A stretch of DNA of 64,000 bases from Glaciimonas soli (GTDB lineage: Bacteria; Pseudomonadota; Gammaproteobacteria; Burkholderiales; Burkholderiaceae_D): positions 565,137 to 629,136 of the forward strand of contig NZ_WINI01000007.1 of assembly GCF_009497155.1 (NCBI RefSeq). Direction: 5' to 3'. This document shows positions 18,751 to 28,549 of the stretch, one piece after another (within the stretch, counting starts at the first letter, position 1; every line of letters begins with the position of its first letter). Under the pieces are notes generated by a model. That model did not search any database and was not told the origin of the DNA. It worked only from the letters and a program-made list of their open reading frames with translations. The position numbers were made by a program, and so were the translations under genes.

Positions 18751-20121
18751 TCAGACGTGCAGCAGCAGATGTTCACGTTCCCACGGGCTGATCACCTGCA
18801 TGAACTCGGCGTGTTCCAGATCCTTGATCGCCGCATAGACGTCGACAAAACGGTCGCCCAGCACCTGGCGTAAGCTCGTCTCGTTGCGCAAGCCTTCCAG
18901 CGCTTCGGACAAACTTTGCGGCAACTGAAAATCGAGGTGATACGCACTGTCGACCATCATCGGGGCCGGTTCCAGTTGTTCCGTCATGCCCAGATAGCCG
19001 CACGCCAGTGTCACCGCCAACGCCAGATACGGATTCGCGTCGGCGCCGACCACACGGTTCTCGATGCGGCGATCTTGCGGCCCGGATTCCGGGACTCGAA
19101 ATCCGACTGTGCGATTATCCTTGCCCCACTGGACGTTGATCGGCGCAGCGGTATGGCGCACGATGCGGCGGTACGAATTCACGTACGGCGCCACAATCGC
19201 CATCGCGGCCGGCATGTAACGCTGTAACCCACCGATGTAATGCGAAAACGCTTGGGAGGCGGTGCCATCCGGCTTGCTGAAGATATTATTGCCGGTCCTG
19301 GAGTCAATCACGCTTTGATGGATATGCATTGCTGAACCGGGTTCGCCGGACATCGGCTTGGCCATGAAAGTCGCATACATATCGTGCTTCAATGCGGCCT
19401 CGCGCAAGGTCCGCTTGAAGAAGAAGACCTTGTCCGCCAGACCCAGCGGCTCACCATGCAAAAAGTTGATTTCCATCTGACCGGCACCGATTTCATGAAT
19501 CAGCGTATCAACGTCGAGTTGCATCAGTTCGCAGTAATCGTAAATATCCTCAAACAACGGATCAAACTCGTTCACCGCATCGATGCTGTAAACCTGGCGG
19601 CTGGTTTCGGCCCGCCCGCTACGACCCACCGGCGGGCGCAACGGCAAATCGGGATCGGTATTCTTGGCAGTCAGATAAAATTCGAGCTCGGGCGCCACGA
19701 TGGGGGTCCAACCCTTGTCGGCATACAGTTTCAGCACGCGACGCAATACCGAACGCGGGGCGAAATCGACCAGCGAACCGTCGGAAAAATAACAATCATG
19801 AATCACCTGTGCGGTTGGATCAACCGCCCACGGCACCAGCGCAATGGTATTCGGATCGGCCCGCAAAATCATGTCGCGATCAGTGGCCGAAATGGCGCGC
19901 TCGTACGCGGCATCACCGGCGGGATAGTTACCGGTCACCGTCATCCCGAGTACCGCTTCCGGCATACGCATGCCACGATCTTCGGTGAACTTGGTGCGCG
20001 GCATGATCTTGCCGCGTGCAACCCCGGTCAAATCAGGTACCAGACATTCAATTTCAGTGACTCGCTTTTCATTGAGCCATAAGTCCATATCGGCGTAGGT
20101 GAAATTTTCGCGTATAGCCAT
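18751..20121 (-). CDS. puuA: Gamma-glutamylputrescine synthetase (glutamine synthetase family), copy 1
   Basis: 456 residues starting MAIRENFTYADMDLWLNEKRV at 20121 with GAGGG six bases before the ATG; upstream in-frame ATGs add a tail not seen in the family. Glutamine-synthetase active-site blocks are visible: APELEFYL, GAGQMEINFLHG, GSAMHIHQS and NRVVGADANPYLALA. PuuA ligates glutamate to putrescine with ATP, the first step of the gamma-glutamylated pathway. It heads the operon with spuC and puuC. A second, quite different homologue is at 30881-32239, so the two probably differ in amine preference or regulation. Confidence 0.9.
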   Translation of the reverse strand: MAIRENFTYADMDLWLNEKRVTEIECLVPDLTGVARGKIMPRTKFTEDRGMRMPEAVLGMTVTGNYPAGDAAYERAISATDRDMILRADPNTIALVPWAVDPTAQVIHDCYFSDGSLVDFAPRSVLRRVLKLYADKGWTPIVAPELEFYLTAKNTDPDLPLRPPVGRSGRAETSRQVYSIDAVNEFDPLFEDIYDYCELMQLDVDTLIHEIGAGQMEINFLHGEPLGLADKVFFFKRTLREAALKHDMYATFMAKPMSGEPGSAMHIHQSVIDSRTGNNIFSKPDGTASQAFSHYIGGLQRYMPAAMAIVAPYVNSYRRIVRHTAAPINVQWGKDNRTVGFRVPESGPQDRRIENRVVGADANPYLALAVTLACGYLGMTEQLEPAPMMVDSAYHLDFQLPQSLSEALEGLRNETSLRQVLGDRFVDVYAAIKDLEHAEFMQVISPWEREHLLLHV

Positions 20122-20701
20122 GATACCCTCGACAAATTCATTGAATTCTGGCTTACTAAAAAAACTAAAAAATGCCATCAAATGGCGCCACGCAATCCGC
20201 ATGGCAATGGCTGAATTTTTAAGTTGCTGTCATAAGAATTTATCAGGAAACCGATGTTTAACGCGACAAATGGTCTCGCTTGTTTTCTTTCCGACAACAG
20301 CTAAACGAGCCCAAACAAGTATCGCGTAAACGCTGTTATTACGTTGAATCCATGTCTGTCGGCGTTGGCAGCGTTCGATCCCTGTGCGTTGTTGATACTC
20401 TCGATGACACTACTCAATCTTACAGCGTAAGGCGCGCGCTTGTTGTGCAGCTTGCGTCCAATCCTGAGTATGCGCATTTGTCACGGCCGGGTCCGTGCAG
20501 ACGGATATCCTGACCACGATCAGACTTCAATCTGCCATCGCCTTGTGGCTCGTTGATCCGCTATTCGATGACCCTGTGCTCCTGTGTGTCCGTGATCGCG
20601 GGCATACAGGTCACCACACTGATGCCTTTGATAATCCAGTGCGAAAATTCCTAGTCGACAATCGTGTCGTCGACTACGATTTTGGGAAAGTCTTATGCGT
20701 A
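20122..20701. other. Intergenic region upstream of puuA1 and downstream of the YCF48-like gene
   Basis: 580 bp without a gene I can defend. An 80-codon rightward frame from 20495 contains VDPLFDDPVLLCVRDRGHTG but runs into the antisense of the YCF48-like gene; I recognise no family. A perfect palindrome TAGTCGAC-N9-GTCGACTA lies at 20652-20676. The puuA1 promoter must lie near 20130-20250. Confidence 0.35.
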
Positions 20702-21763
20702 TTATTCGCCAGCGGCGCCGTCGGATTTGACTGGGCCGTCCATTGAAAACGCCACCAGTTTGCCACCTGGCGCGATCACCCCGGCTGTAATGTCCTCACG
20801 ATCTGGACGCTGCGCGACTGAAAATGTCAGACCCTTGTCGCGGCTGGTCAGAACGACACCCTCGAGACCAACTGCTGTGATGGTGCCGTCTTCTCCCGCA
20901 ATGATTTGGGTTATCGAGCTTTTTGTGCCGGTTTGAGAGGTTTGCCAACTTTGGCCTTGGTCAGTACTGCGCAAAATTGATCCGCGCAATCCTCCTACTA
21001 TCCATGTCCCATCGTTGAGCACAGTACCGGCCCACAGTGACCCTTTGTAACCTGTATCAATATATGACCAGGTTTCTCCATCGTCCTCAGAGCGCACGAT
21101 CGTTCCACGTTCTGCTGAGATGACAAGTCCTCCGCTGCGATCAGGAAAGATGTTGAAAAGATTTCTGTCCGCCTTGGAAGCGCCTGGCGGATTAGGAAGA
21201 GTCACACTGTTCCAGGTTGCACCACCATCCCGCGTGGCCAAAAACAGCGACCAGAGACCGACAGCCCATCCCTCATGGTCATTCTTGAAATAGACCGAAA
21301 ACAATGGCTGATCAACCTTGATATCACTGCGCTGTAACTTCCATGTTTCGCCACCGTCGACTGTTTTGAGAATCGCACCCCAATGTCCCACAGCCCAGCC
21401 AACCTTCGCATCAACGAAATTGACCGAGGTCAGCGTCGACGAAATAGGAACCGATTTTGCCTGGCGGTATGCATGCCCGTCATTATCGGACAACAGGATG
21501 ATGCCATGCTCTCCTACGGCGACGATGCGATTTCCCGCCTTGGTTGCCGCCAGTATCATTGACGTTTGCGCTCCCGGCCCAACAACGGCCGGGGTAATTT
21601 TGAGGCTTGGCACGACTAACTCGGCAGGGTGCGAAGCCGCACCCTGCGCAGCCTGTGCAAAGGTTGCATCAGTGAAAAACCACATCGTGCAAGCCAATGG
21701 AATACTAAGTAACCATTTCTGACTTGGAACGATGCGAGATAAAAATACGCAGACCAGTTTCAC
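20702..21763 (-). CDS. YCF48/BNR-repeat beta-propeller protein, exported
   Basis: 353 residues. After a long signal peptide (hydrophobic core around WLLSIPLACTMWFFTDATFAQA), the mature protein is a chain of BNR/sialidase-like repeats with the W-x-V-G...T-x-D-G-G-x-T-W pattern, for example GWAVGHWGAILKTVDGGETW, LATRDGGATWNSV, VRSEDDGETWSY, LRSTDQGQSWQ and LTSRDKGLTF. This is the YCF48 (photosystem II stability/HCF136-like) family, a seven-bladed propeller in periplasmic proteins. Here it is the last gene of an operon with an RND exporter, DUF1329 and DUF1302 proteins, a recurrent neighbourhood in proteobacteria. A periplasmic assembly or adaptor role is inferred; no ligand is known. Confidence 0.88.
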   Translation of the reverse strand: MKLVCVFLSRIVPSQKWLLSIPLACTMWFFTDATFAQAAQGAASHPAELVVPSLKITPAVVGPGAQTSMILAATKAGNRIVAVGEHGIILLSDNDGHAYRQAKSVPISSTLTSVNFVDAKVGWAVGHWGAILKTVDGGETWKLQRSDIKVDQPLFSVYFKNDHEGWAVGLWSLFLATRDGGATWNSVTLPNPPGASKADRNLFNIFPDRSGGLVISAERGTIVRSEDDGETWSYIDTGYKGSLWAGTVLNDGTWIVGGLRGSILRSTDQGQSWQTSQTGTKSSITQIIAGEDGTITAVGLEGVVLTSRDKGLTFSVAQRPDREDITAGVIAPGGKLVAFSMDGPVKSDGAAGE

Positions 21764-21778
21764 CTTGGACTCCTTGAA

Positions 21779-24139
21779 TTAATGACTGAAAAGACCAGGC
21801 GCACGAACTGGGCTGGTACGCGGGAATATTTTTTCAAGCAGAACCACTAATGCAGGTAATGCAGTCAGCGCCATGATCAGGTTAATCATGAACATGAAAG
21901 CTAATAACTTACCCATATCTGCCTGGAACTTCAGCGCTGAGAACGACCATGTTGCCACGCCAATCGCCAGCGTCAGTGCCGTAAAAATCGTCGCCATTCC
22001 TTCGAACTCCAATGCGTGTTCCATCGCGCTATGAATATCTTCGCCCATCGCAAGATGCAACGTCAGTCGATTGTAGATATAGAAGGCGTAATCAACGCCA
22101 ATACCCACCGCAAGCACCATCACGGGTAGCGTCGCGACCGTCAGGCCGATCTGAAATTTCTCCATGAACCAATATCCAATCGACGTTCCGATCGCTAACG
22201 GGAAGCAACATGCAATCATGGCGCGGAAATCCCGATAGACGAAGAAGACCAGCAAGATGATCGCTAAATACACATACAGCATCATCGGAAGCTCGCTCTT
22301 TTCCAGTACATCATTTGTGGCTGCCAGCACGCCCGCATTACCCGCAGCAAGGCGGATTTTTACGCCGGGAATGACGTTTTCTGCGCTGTACTGTTTAATG
22401 TCGGCGATCACATTCTGGATTGTTGTTGCCTTGTGATCGGTCAGGTACATGTGGACTGCTGTCATACTGCAATCCGCATTTGAATATCCCCGCTGGCGTC
22501 CGATGTCGACACTCATGGTCGCTTGGTTGGCCCCATCAATCGGTACCACATTCATTTTTGGGTAGCCTTCGTTACCACCTTGATTGTTGGTACGCAGCAA
22601 AGTGGAATACGACGCCACTGAGGTTACGCCGGGTACGCTGCGCATGTGGCTGCTAAAGTTGTCGACAAACGTTGCAACAGCAGGATTGGAGCAGGAATCG
22701 GGCGGCGATTCGACCACAATGGAAAGCCAGTCGAGTCCCATGTCAAAATTCTGTGTGATTGACACTGCATCGAGATTGAAACGCGAATCGGCACGAAGTT
22801 CCGGCGCCCCGGGCTGTAGCGTACCAACGACCCGATCCCGACTCTCATATAAAGACACACCGAAAACCACCGACGCAATGCAAAGCGTAATGACTGCATT
22901 CTTTGGTTGCGCGACAAACGCCAGCATCTTTGTCCATCGAATGCGCTGAGCACGCTTTCTCTCCGCTTTCTTGGCAAATGCCTCGTCAAATTTCAGACAG
23001 GAAAGCGCAACCGGCAGCATCACCAGGTTCGTCAATATCTTGAATCCGACGCCTAGCGAAGCAGTAATGGCAAGCTCACGTATCATCGGTATTGGCACCA
23101 GCATCAGCGTCATAAATGAAACAAACGCTGTGATAAGCGCCAGCACACCCGGGATGAGGAGTCCACTGAAACTTGCACGTGCGGCCGTCATGACTGATTT
23201 TCCGTTGCCGACACCGCGAACGAAGAAGTTGATTTGCTGCACACCGTGCGAAACACCGATAGCAAATACCAGAAACGGAACCAGCACGGCCAGCGGATCA
23301 AGTCCGAATCCGATCAGCCTCAAAGCACCAAATTGCCAGATCATCGATGTCAACGAACACATGATGACCAGAACTGTCAGGCGCAAAGAATGACAGTACC
23401 AGTACACCGCCAACGCAGTCAGAAATAATGCAATGACACAGAATTCGAGTACGCCTGAAGCGCCTTTTGCGATATCACCAATCTGCTTCGCGAATCCAAT
23501 GATCTGAATCTCGTACTTATCATCTTCGAATTTGCTGCGGATGTCTTTTTCCAGAAGCCGGTTGAAGTCGATGTAGTCCAGCTTTTTGCCGTCCGGTGCT
23601 ACTTCATTGAGCTCTGCAGTAATCATCGCTCCGCGCTGGTCACGAGAGACAAGTGAGCCCATATATCCGCCCGCACCTGTCAATTTACGAATATTTTCGA
23701 TGATCTCAGGTGTCAAACTATCTGGCGTGATGTTTCCCGCAATAACGGGTTCAGCCTTAAAACCATCCTCGGTAATTTCATTGACAAAAGTACCCGGCGT
23801 CCATAATGACGATACGTTGACGCGGTCAACGCTGGGCAGAAACTGCACTGCCTGGGTGACGTCCGCCAAGCGTTTCAGGCCGTCCTTCGTCCAGATCGTG
23901 CCGTTGCGCGCGCGAACTACGACGGTAATGCGATTTGCCCCAAACAGCTCTTGCTTATATTTATTAAAGGTCTCAATGTATTCGTGACCAACTGGCATCT
24001 GCTTTTCAAAGCCTGCCTCCATGCGCAACTGAACAGCGAAAACCGCCATCACCGCTGTGATCACGGCAAAGACGCCTAACGTCAATGCGCGATGCGAGAA
24101 AAACCAGTTTTCAAATCTGGTCACTAACTTGTTTAGCAC
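21779..24139 (-). CDS. RND-superfamily exporter, MMPL/HAE3 type
   Basis: 786 residues from a GTG at 24139, chosen because GGAGGAG lies six bases upstream and the protein then starts with the usual cytoplasmic helix (VLNKLVTRFENWFFSHRALTLGVFAVITAVMAV). It has two halves, each a single helix, a large periplasmic loop and a five- to six-helix bundle (FCVIALFLTALAVYWYCHSL...; MMLYVYLAIILLVFFVYRDF...; YIYNRLTLHLAMGEDIHSAMEHALEFEGMATIFTALTLAIG). This layout fits HAE3/MMPL transporters related to hopanoid and mycolate-lipid exporters. Partners in the operon are DUF1302, DUF1329 and YCF48 proteins, suggesting trans-envelope movement of a hydrophobic compound. The cargo is not determinable here. Confidence 0.9.
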   Translation of the reverse strand: MLNKLVTRFENWFFSHRALTLGVFAVITAVMAVFAVQLRMEAGFEKQMPVGHEYIETFNKYKQELFGANRITVVVRARNGTIWTKDGLKRLADVTQAVQFLPSVDRVNVSSLWTPGTFVNEITEDGFKAEPVIAGNITPDSLTPEIIENIRKLTGAGGYMGSLVSRDQRGAMITAELNEVAPDGKKLDYIDFNRLLEKDIRSKFEDDKYEIQIIGFAKQIGDIAKGASGVLEFCVIALFLTALAVYWYCHSLRLTVLVIMCSLTSMIWQFGALRLIGFGLDPLAVLVPFLVFAIGVSHGVQQINFFVRGVGNGKSVMTAARASFSGLLIPGVLALITAFVSFMTLMLVPIPMIRELAITASLGVGFKILTNLVMLPVALSCLKFDEAFAKKAERKRAQRIRWTKMLAFVAQPKNAVITLCIASVVFGVSLYESRDRVVGTLQPGAPELRADSRFNLDAVSITQNFDMGLDWLSIVVESPPDSCSNPAVATFVDNFSSHMRSVPGVTSVASYSTLLRTNNQGGNEGYPKMNVVPIDGANQATMSVDIGRQRGYSNADCSMTAVHMYLTDHKATTIQNVIADIKQYSAENVIPGVKIRLAAGNAGVLAATNDVLEKSELPMMLYVYLAIILLVFFVYRDFRAMIACCFPLAIGTSIGYWFMEKFQIGLTVATLPVMVLAVGIGVDYAFYIYNRLTLHLAMGEDIHSAMEHALEFEGMATIFTALTLAIGVATWSFSALKFQADMGKLLAFMFMINLIMALTALPALVVLLEKIFPRTSPVRAPGLFSH

Positions 24140-24312
24140 TACGATCTCCTCCGTGTTGCTGGTTACTGGTTGGCTTTTCGGATATTTCTTGAATGTTATT
24201 CTCGAAAAACCAACCATTTGATGCTGATAAATACGGCACAAACCGAGACTCACCTCGCCATGCACGAGATTCCCAGTGCGGCGAAGTTTGCCATCGGCCT
24301 GTATTAACGCTA

Positions 24313-25686
24313 TTAACGCTCGCTAATCGCTCTCAGACTTTCAGCGGTATAAAAGCTTTCCTTCATGCGCGGATCACTTCCTGGCTCCGCTAACCAATGC
24401 GGATCCTTGCCGGTTCCAAAAGCGACGTTATCCGCGACATAACGGCCGTTATTCAGGTCGTACATATCCAGCACAGTCGCAACACATGAGCCAAGCTCCC
24501 AAGACGGCATGTTTTGGTTTTCTTTGTATTTCCAGATTTTTCCCTGAGCGTCATAGTCATCGCCGGATACGGCAATCCAAGTATCTTCATCGAAATACAT
24601 CACTTTTTTCGGTGCAGAATGGCGGAAGCCCGCCTTGAGAGTTCCCTCTACGACCCAGACGCGATGCAATTCATAACGGCCGAGAGCCGGATTGATTGTG
24701 TGTTCTTGAAAAGCGTCTTTTAGTTTTATATTTCCGTCGCTGAACTTGAAATTGTTGTAAGGGATATACATTTCCTTCTTGCCCAGCAATTTCCAGTCAA
24801 AACGGTCCGGGGTACCGGAATACAAGTTCGTCGCGTCGACCGGATACTGGTTTTCAAAACCGATGACTGGCGCGTCATAGTTGTACGCAGGCAGACGGCG
24901 CACACGACGTTGGCCGGTAAAATAGTAGAAGGTTTCATTGTCTTTTTTATAGTAGGCGCTGGCAACCAGCCCCTGACCGGCGAAGGCAGCCGGACTGGTG
25001 TAGCTATAATACAAGCCGAACTGGAAGCCTTTGATGTCTTCCAAGGTACTTGCGCCCTTTTTGCCCGACGGCGTGTAAACCGTTGATTCCCAACCCGCTA
25101 AAATTGGTTCCGTTGAACCTGGTCGTGGAGAGACGTAAGTCCATCCGCTCGGCATTTCACTACCGACGCCGTTGTAGCTAGAAAGGAAATTCCAAATCAC
25201 TTCGATTCCCTTTTTTGGCATCGGAAACGGCACACCCGGCAAAACTACGCTCTCCAGTGACCAACCGTCAGCGCCGATCTTCGCATGTGTCGCATTGGTC
25301 TTGGTGTTAGCCTGACCGAAGTCCGGATATCCGCAGTTACGGTGACTCGGATACACTTCCATCCGATATCCTTTGGTCTGCTTGATCAGTGCAACCTGCG
25401 CGGGCGACATTTTGTCGGCATATTTATCGACGTTTGAGGCATCGATAGCGAACAGCGGCTTCTCTTTGCCGTATTCCCAATAGTCTTCGCGGTTTTTACC
25501 ATAAACCCAGCCAGCCTTAGGCGTACTTGCGGCCCCGAGTGGCGGAATGGTGCCGTCTTTATTGCCGCCTTTTTCTGCGCCAACCGGTGACAATTCTGTC
25601 CCAAGTTTATCGACATCAGCAGCCAAAGCGCCACCCGCTATGCACATGGCAATAACGGCGGCGACAGTTTTCATTTTCATCTCCAT
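24313..25686 (-). CDS. DUF1329 periplasmic protein (LolB-like fold family)
   Basis: 457 residues with a signal peptide (MKTVAAVIAMCIAGGALAA). DUF1329 features include the N-terminal LGTELSPVGAEKGGNKDGTIPPLG, YPSHRNCGYPDF, and the C-terminal blocks GRYELHRVWVVEGTLKAGFRH, KKVMYFDEDTWIAVSGDDYD and WKYKENQNMPSW. The fold of this family resembles the lipoprotein carrier LolB, which has a hydrophobic cavity, so lipid binding in the periplasm is plausible. Several ATGs lie within the first five codons; the first is taken. It sits between DUF1302 (64 bp upstream) and the RND exporter (173 bp downstream) on the same strand. Confidence 0.9.
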   Translation of the reverse strand: MEMKMKTVAAVIAMCIAGGALAADVDKLGTELSPVGAEKGGNKDGTIPPLGAASTPKAGWVYGKNREDYWEYGKEKPLFAIDASNVDKYADKMSPAQVALIKQTKGYRMEVYPSHRNCGYPDFGQANTKTNATHAKIGADGWSLESVVLPGVPFPMPKKGIEVIWNFLSSYNGVGSEMPSGWTYVSPRPGSTEPILAGWESTVYTPSGKKGASTLEDIKGFQFGLYYSYTSPAAFAGQGLVASAYYKKDNETFYYFTGQRRVRRLPAYNYDAPVIGFENQYPVDATNLYSGTPDRFDWKLLGKKEMYIPYNNFKFSDGNIKLKDAFQEHTINPALGRYELHRVWVVEGTLKAGFRHSAPKKVMYFDEDTWIAVSGDDYDAQGKIWKYKENQNMPSWELGSCVATVLDMYDLNNGRYVADNVAFGTGKDPHWLAEPGSDPRMKESFYTAESLRAISER

Positions 25687-25750
25687 CTTATGTTCCTTTT
25701 ATTTATTTAAAGGTTTGAAACATCATCCAACTTGGTCTGGCGCATCGGAA

Positions 25751-27469
25751 TTAAAAATTCCGGGTAGCATACATGCCAAGGAAATTTCGGTCGGCATACG
25801 GCTGAGCATAACTAGAGTTGCCACCGTAGAACACTGTAAAGTTAATTCCAGCCTGCCAGGTTGCCGGATTTTGGACCAATAGCACGTAAAAATTGGCTGA
25901 CTTTGCACCACGCGCGTAATTGGCGGTGAAGTTTGGCGTATACCCTGAAAACGCGTTGGAGAAAGTGACGCCTGGTGTCACTCCCCAACCAGGCAGAACG
26001 GTTCCGTCATAGGTCCAGTTAAAGTCCAGCGTATATCCCGCAGACCTTGCAGTACCTTGCCCCGCCCCGATCGGATAGCCAAGTCCGGAATTATAATTAA
26101 GCCACGCGTTGCTTCCGGCGGCCGGCAATTGATATACAGCTTGTCCATCTATCGTGCTTGTATACTGCTTGTTTGAATCAATGCCAGGATAGTCAATCAT
26201 CGACACCTCAGCAGTAAAAAGTGCCTGATCAGCACCCAGCCACTTCACCATAGGATGGCTGGACGGCGTCATGGCTAACAAGGCGTTAAGCGTAAACTGA
26301 TACCTCTTGTTATCCATAAACTGATTGCAATTACCTGCCGCCGCGTTCGTATTCAAATCAGGCGGCCCTCCGGCGAGGTAGCATGAGGACATGGAAACGG
26401 CATCACGCGGCCGATAGGAAAACTCGGAAGCGATTGCCCAAAGTCCCAATGGGAAATTCATGCTGAGACCGAACATGTCACGATTTTTCTGATACGAATA
26501 CTGACCTGCAAGGCCGCCGTCTATGGAACTCATGACTGGCGACTTGTCCGTATAACTTTCATAATAGGCGCCAAAGTTAACCTCTGCGCCCGGAGGACTA
26601 TAAGCAAACTTCAAGCCATATTGCGGTTTGTTGCCTGGCAGTTTGTTGGTGTACGGATATGCCGTGGAGGGATCCGGCAGACCGCCGACATTAAAGTTGT
26701 TTGGGTTTGAATAAAATGGTATGGCACCGCGACCGTAGTTATTGGACATAGACCAGTAACTGCCAACTGCGGGATAGGTATTGCCCATCCATTGGAACTG
26801 GTAATAGGCTTCGGTGGAAAAACCAGCCGGCAAGCTGCTCGCGAAACTGAGCATTGGCGCAGGCAGCAATGCCTGTTTAAGTTGCGTTCCCGGCGTTAAC
26901 AAGGTCTGCACATCCACCGCATTGGTGGCATTAATACCGCCGATCGCGAAAATGCTCTCGCCCCAATTGATGACCTGATTCCCCAGCCGGAAATGCGCGG
27001 CCTGATCGTCGATAGTCAAGTCTTTTTGAAGCCACAAGTCGAGTATTTTCCCCCGGTAATCCATCTGTGCGCGCGCATCGCCGGCCAAGGGAGTCGTTTG
27101 CGTTCTTTGCGCCATTGGATCCGCAAATGCAGTGCCGCGGGCGAGGAACTTCAAACCCTCGGATGGCATCTTTAGCAGTAACTCACTGGTCAGACTCAGA
27201 TATCCAGTGAACAACTGGTTCTGCTTGTAATTCATGTTTCCGTTGTCGCCGTTTGCCCACTCATCCGTATTGACATTCGCGCCGCAGCCATAGGCATCCG
27301 GCACGCCTATCAAAGAACAGCTCGGGTCCTTGGTACGCATACCGAGACCAGCCGTTACGTTTGAAATAACATTGCCCTGAATAGTCCCGTTATCGAAATC
27401 CAACGCCGACGCCTTGCCAACCGCCAGCGCCGATATTCCAGCCAAAATACATGCACTTTTCCAACGCAT
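25751..27469 (-). CDS. DUF1302 outer-membrane protein
   Basis: 572 residues beginning MRWKSACILAGISALAVGKASALDFDNGTIQGNVISNVTAGLGMRT: a signal peptide, then the typical DUF1302 first strand. The rest is rich in alternating aromatic/polar strands (YYQFQWMGNTYPAVGSYWS, NFGAYYESYTDKSP) and ends YADRNFLGMYATRNF, with a terminal phenylalanine expected of a beta-barrel. GGAGATGGGAT precedes the ATG. It is the first gene of the DUF1302-DUF1329-RND-YCF48 operon and probably the outer-membrane channel or receptor. Barrel topology is inferred from composition and family. Confidence 0.9.
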   Translation of the reverse strand: MRWKSACILAGISALAVGKASALDFDNGTIQGNVISNVTAGLGMRTKDPSCSLIGVPDAYGCGANVNTDEWANGDNGNMNYKQNQLFTGYLSLTSELLLKMPSEGLKFLARGTAFADPMAQRTQTTPLAGDARAQMDYRGKILDLWLQKDLTIDDQAAHFRLGNQVINWGESIFAIGGINATNAVDVQTLLTPGTQLKQALLPAPMLSFASSLPAGFSTEAYYQFQWMGNTYPAVGSYWSMSNNYGRGAIPFYSNPNNFNVGGLPDPSTAYPYTNKLPGNKPQYGLKFAYSPPGAEVNFGAYYESYTDKSPVMSSIDGGLAGQYSYQKNRDMFGLSMNFPLGLWAIASEFSYRPRDAVSMSSCYLAGGPPDLNTNAAAGNCNQFMDNKRYQFTLNALLAMTPSSHPMVKWLGADQALFTAEVSMIDYPGIDSNKQYTSTIDGQAVYQLPAAGSNAWLNYNSGLGYPIGAGQGTARSAGYTLDFNWTYDGTVLPGWGVTPGVTFSNAFSGYTPNFTANYARGAKSANFYVLLVQNPATWQAGINFTVFYGGNSSYAQPYADRNFLGMYATRNF

Positions 27470-27964
27470 ATCCCATCTCCTTTTAGTTTTTATAAATTTT
27501 TATAACTTATTTTTTTCATTCTTCAACTACTGCGAGCACACTTTGGTTTAGCCCCTGATGTACCAAATCGACATCACTTGTTTCGTTGTTTTAAAAAACA
27601 AAGGTGGTATTTTCCTGGAACCGCTACTCACTACTAAACCAACGCCTCTACCAGTGGCGTTGGCATATGTTTCATGATTGTCGTTGTAACTTATCGCATG
27701 CAGCCTGAACAAAATGAAACTAGTAAACGAGATGAAACCGACAGCATTGAAAACAGGAGCGGTCTGGTTATCGGTTGTAATCTGTTACGGCCTGATCCCG
27801 CGTTGCAAGAATCGGATCAAACTTGTCACTACACCGCTGACTGACCTGAAACAAATCAATGTTGAACCGTATCCGACACACAACGGCACCATTGAGAGCC
27901 GCGTATTTCACCTGCACGTATCTCATTTTTCCGGCACAGAAACGCTCAAGGAATAGCAGCATCC
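27470..27964. other. Intergenic region upstream of the DUF1302 operon
   Basis: About 500 bp containing the leftward promoter of the DUF1302 operon. A perfect palindrome CCAACGCC-N9-GGCGTTGG at 27639-27663 lies 170 bp before the start codon and could be an operator. An 80-codon rightward frame at 27714-27956 resembles nothing I know and is probably chance. Confidence 0.4.
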
Positions 27965-28055
27965 TTTTTTAATTCAGCGAGACCGGAATCACTATAACCG
28001 AGTAATTGTTCAGTTTTCAAGCGATATTTGACACCTTTGTGAATTTAGATACAAA
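27965..28055. repeat. Dispersed repeat copy A (matches 40117-40210)
   Basis: A 77-bp core (27971-28047) differs from 40124-40200 at only three bases. It carries the same promoter-like boxes and the palindrome AACCGA-N8-TCAGTT (27996-28015), here with one mismatch. It lies next to a decayed saccharopine-dehydrogenase fragment in the same order and orientation as at the functional locus, so it is a duplicate remnant of that locus. Confidence 0.85.
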
Positions 28056-28149
28056 AGCCCCAGAGGCGCGCGCGCGGCGCTCGTAATTGGTGCGAATCTC
28101 GAACACCGCGCCCCTTTCTGGGCCACAGTAGAGGCGCCAATCGCATCGG

Positions 28150-28412
28150 GACAAATCGCCACTTCACACCGTGCGCTGACAGCTTTGCAAGCTATCCGGC
28201 CGAGGCCGATATCACAGAGGATTTCATGCTTCTTCTGCTACTAAAAATTCTTCCACTACCTCTCGACGTTGCTGCGTTTGATGATGACATTGAGCACATC
28301 AAACGGAAGCACCCGCCTGCCATTAACTTCCATTAATCAATCGACATCAACAAAGTCGGCTTCGACCGAACCGAACAGAGCCTTGCGCTCACAATTCAGA
28401 AGGTGCGGCATC
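28150..28412 (-). pseudogene. Decayed fragment of a saccharopine dehydrogenase-like gene
   Basis: Aligns without gaps over at least 28269-28406 to bases 42075-42212 of the intact gene at 41768-42973, and more loosely to about 28150. In the matching frame it reads HLLNCERKALFGSVEADFV, then a TGA, then LMEVNGRRVLPFDVLNVII, then a TAG. The intact gene reads HLPNREHEAWVGLVKAGFG and INGTAVRPLDVLNAVI at those places. Two in-frame stops and missing ends make it non-functional. Confidence 0.85.
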
Positions 28413-28549
28413 GTGCCTCCCTCTGAATACCCTCCACGTCAAACCGATTATTTATTCGGATTTTAAAAACGATAACGGAAGTTGTAGAGCGATTGCACCC
28501 GTCCAGGAGAGGCCCGACAACGCCGAATTGCACGCGCCCCTCGCTATCA

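Noticed and set aside
20495-20746. 83-codon rightward frame (MQTDILTTIRLQSAIALWLVDP...)
   Set aside because: It runs into the antisense of the YCF48-like gene and matches nothing known to me; possibly debris but not supportable.
27714-27956. Rightward 80-codon frame upstream of the DUF1302 operon
   Set aside because: No family resemblance, no ribosome site and placement in a debris-rich intergenic region.
28269-28466. Rightward 65-codon frame
   Set aside because: It is the antisense of the saccharopine-dehydrogenase relic; the corresponding antisense frame at 42075 in the intact gene is also not a gene.
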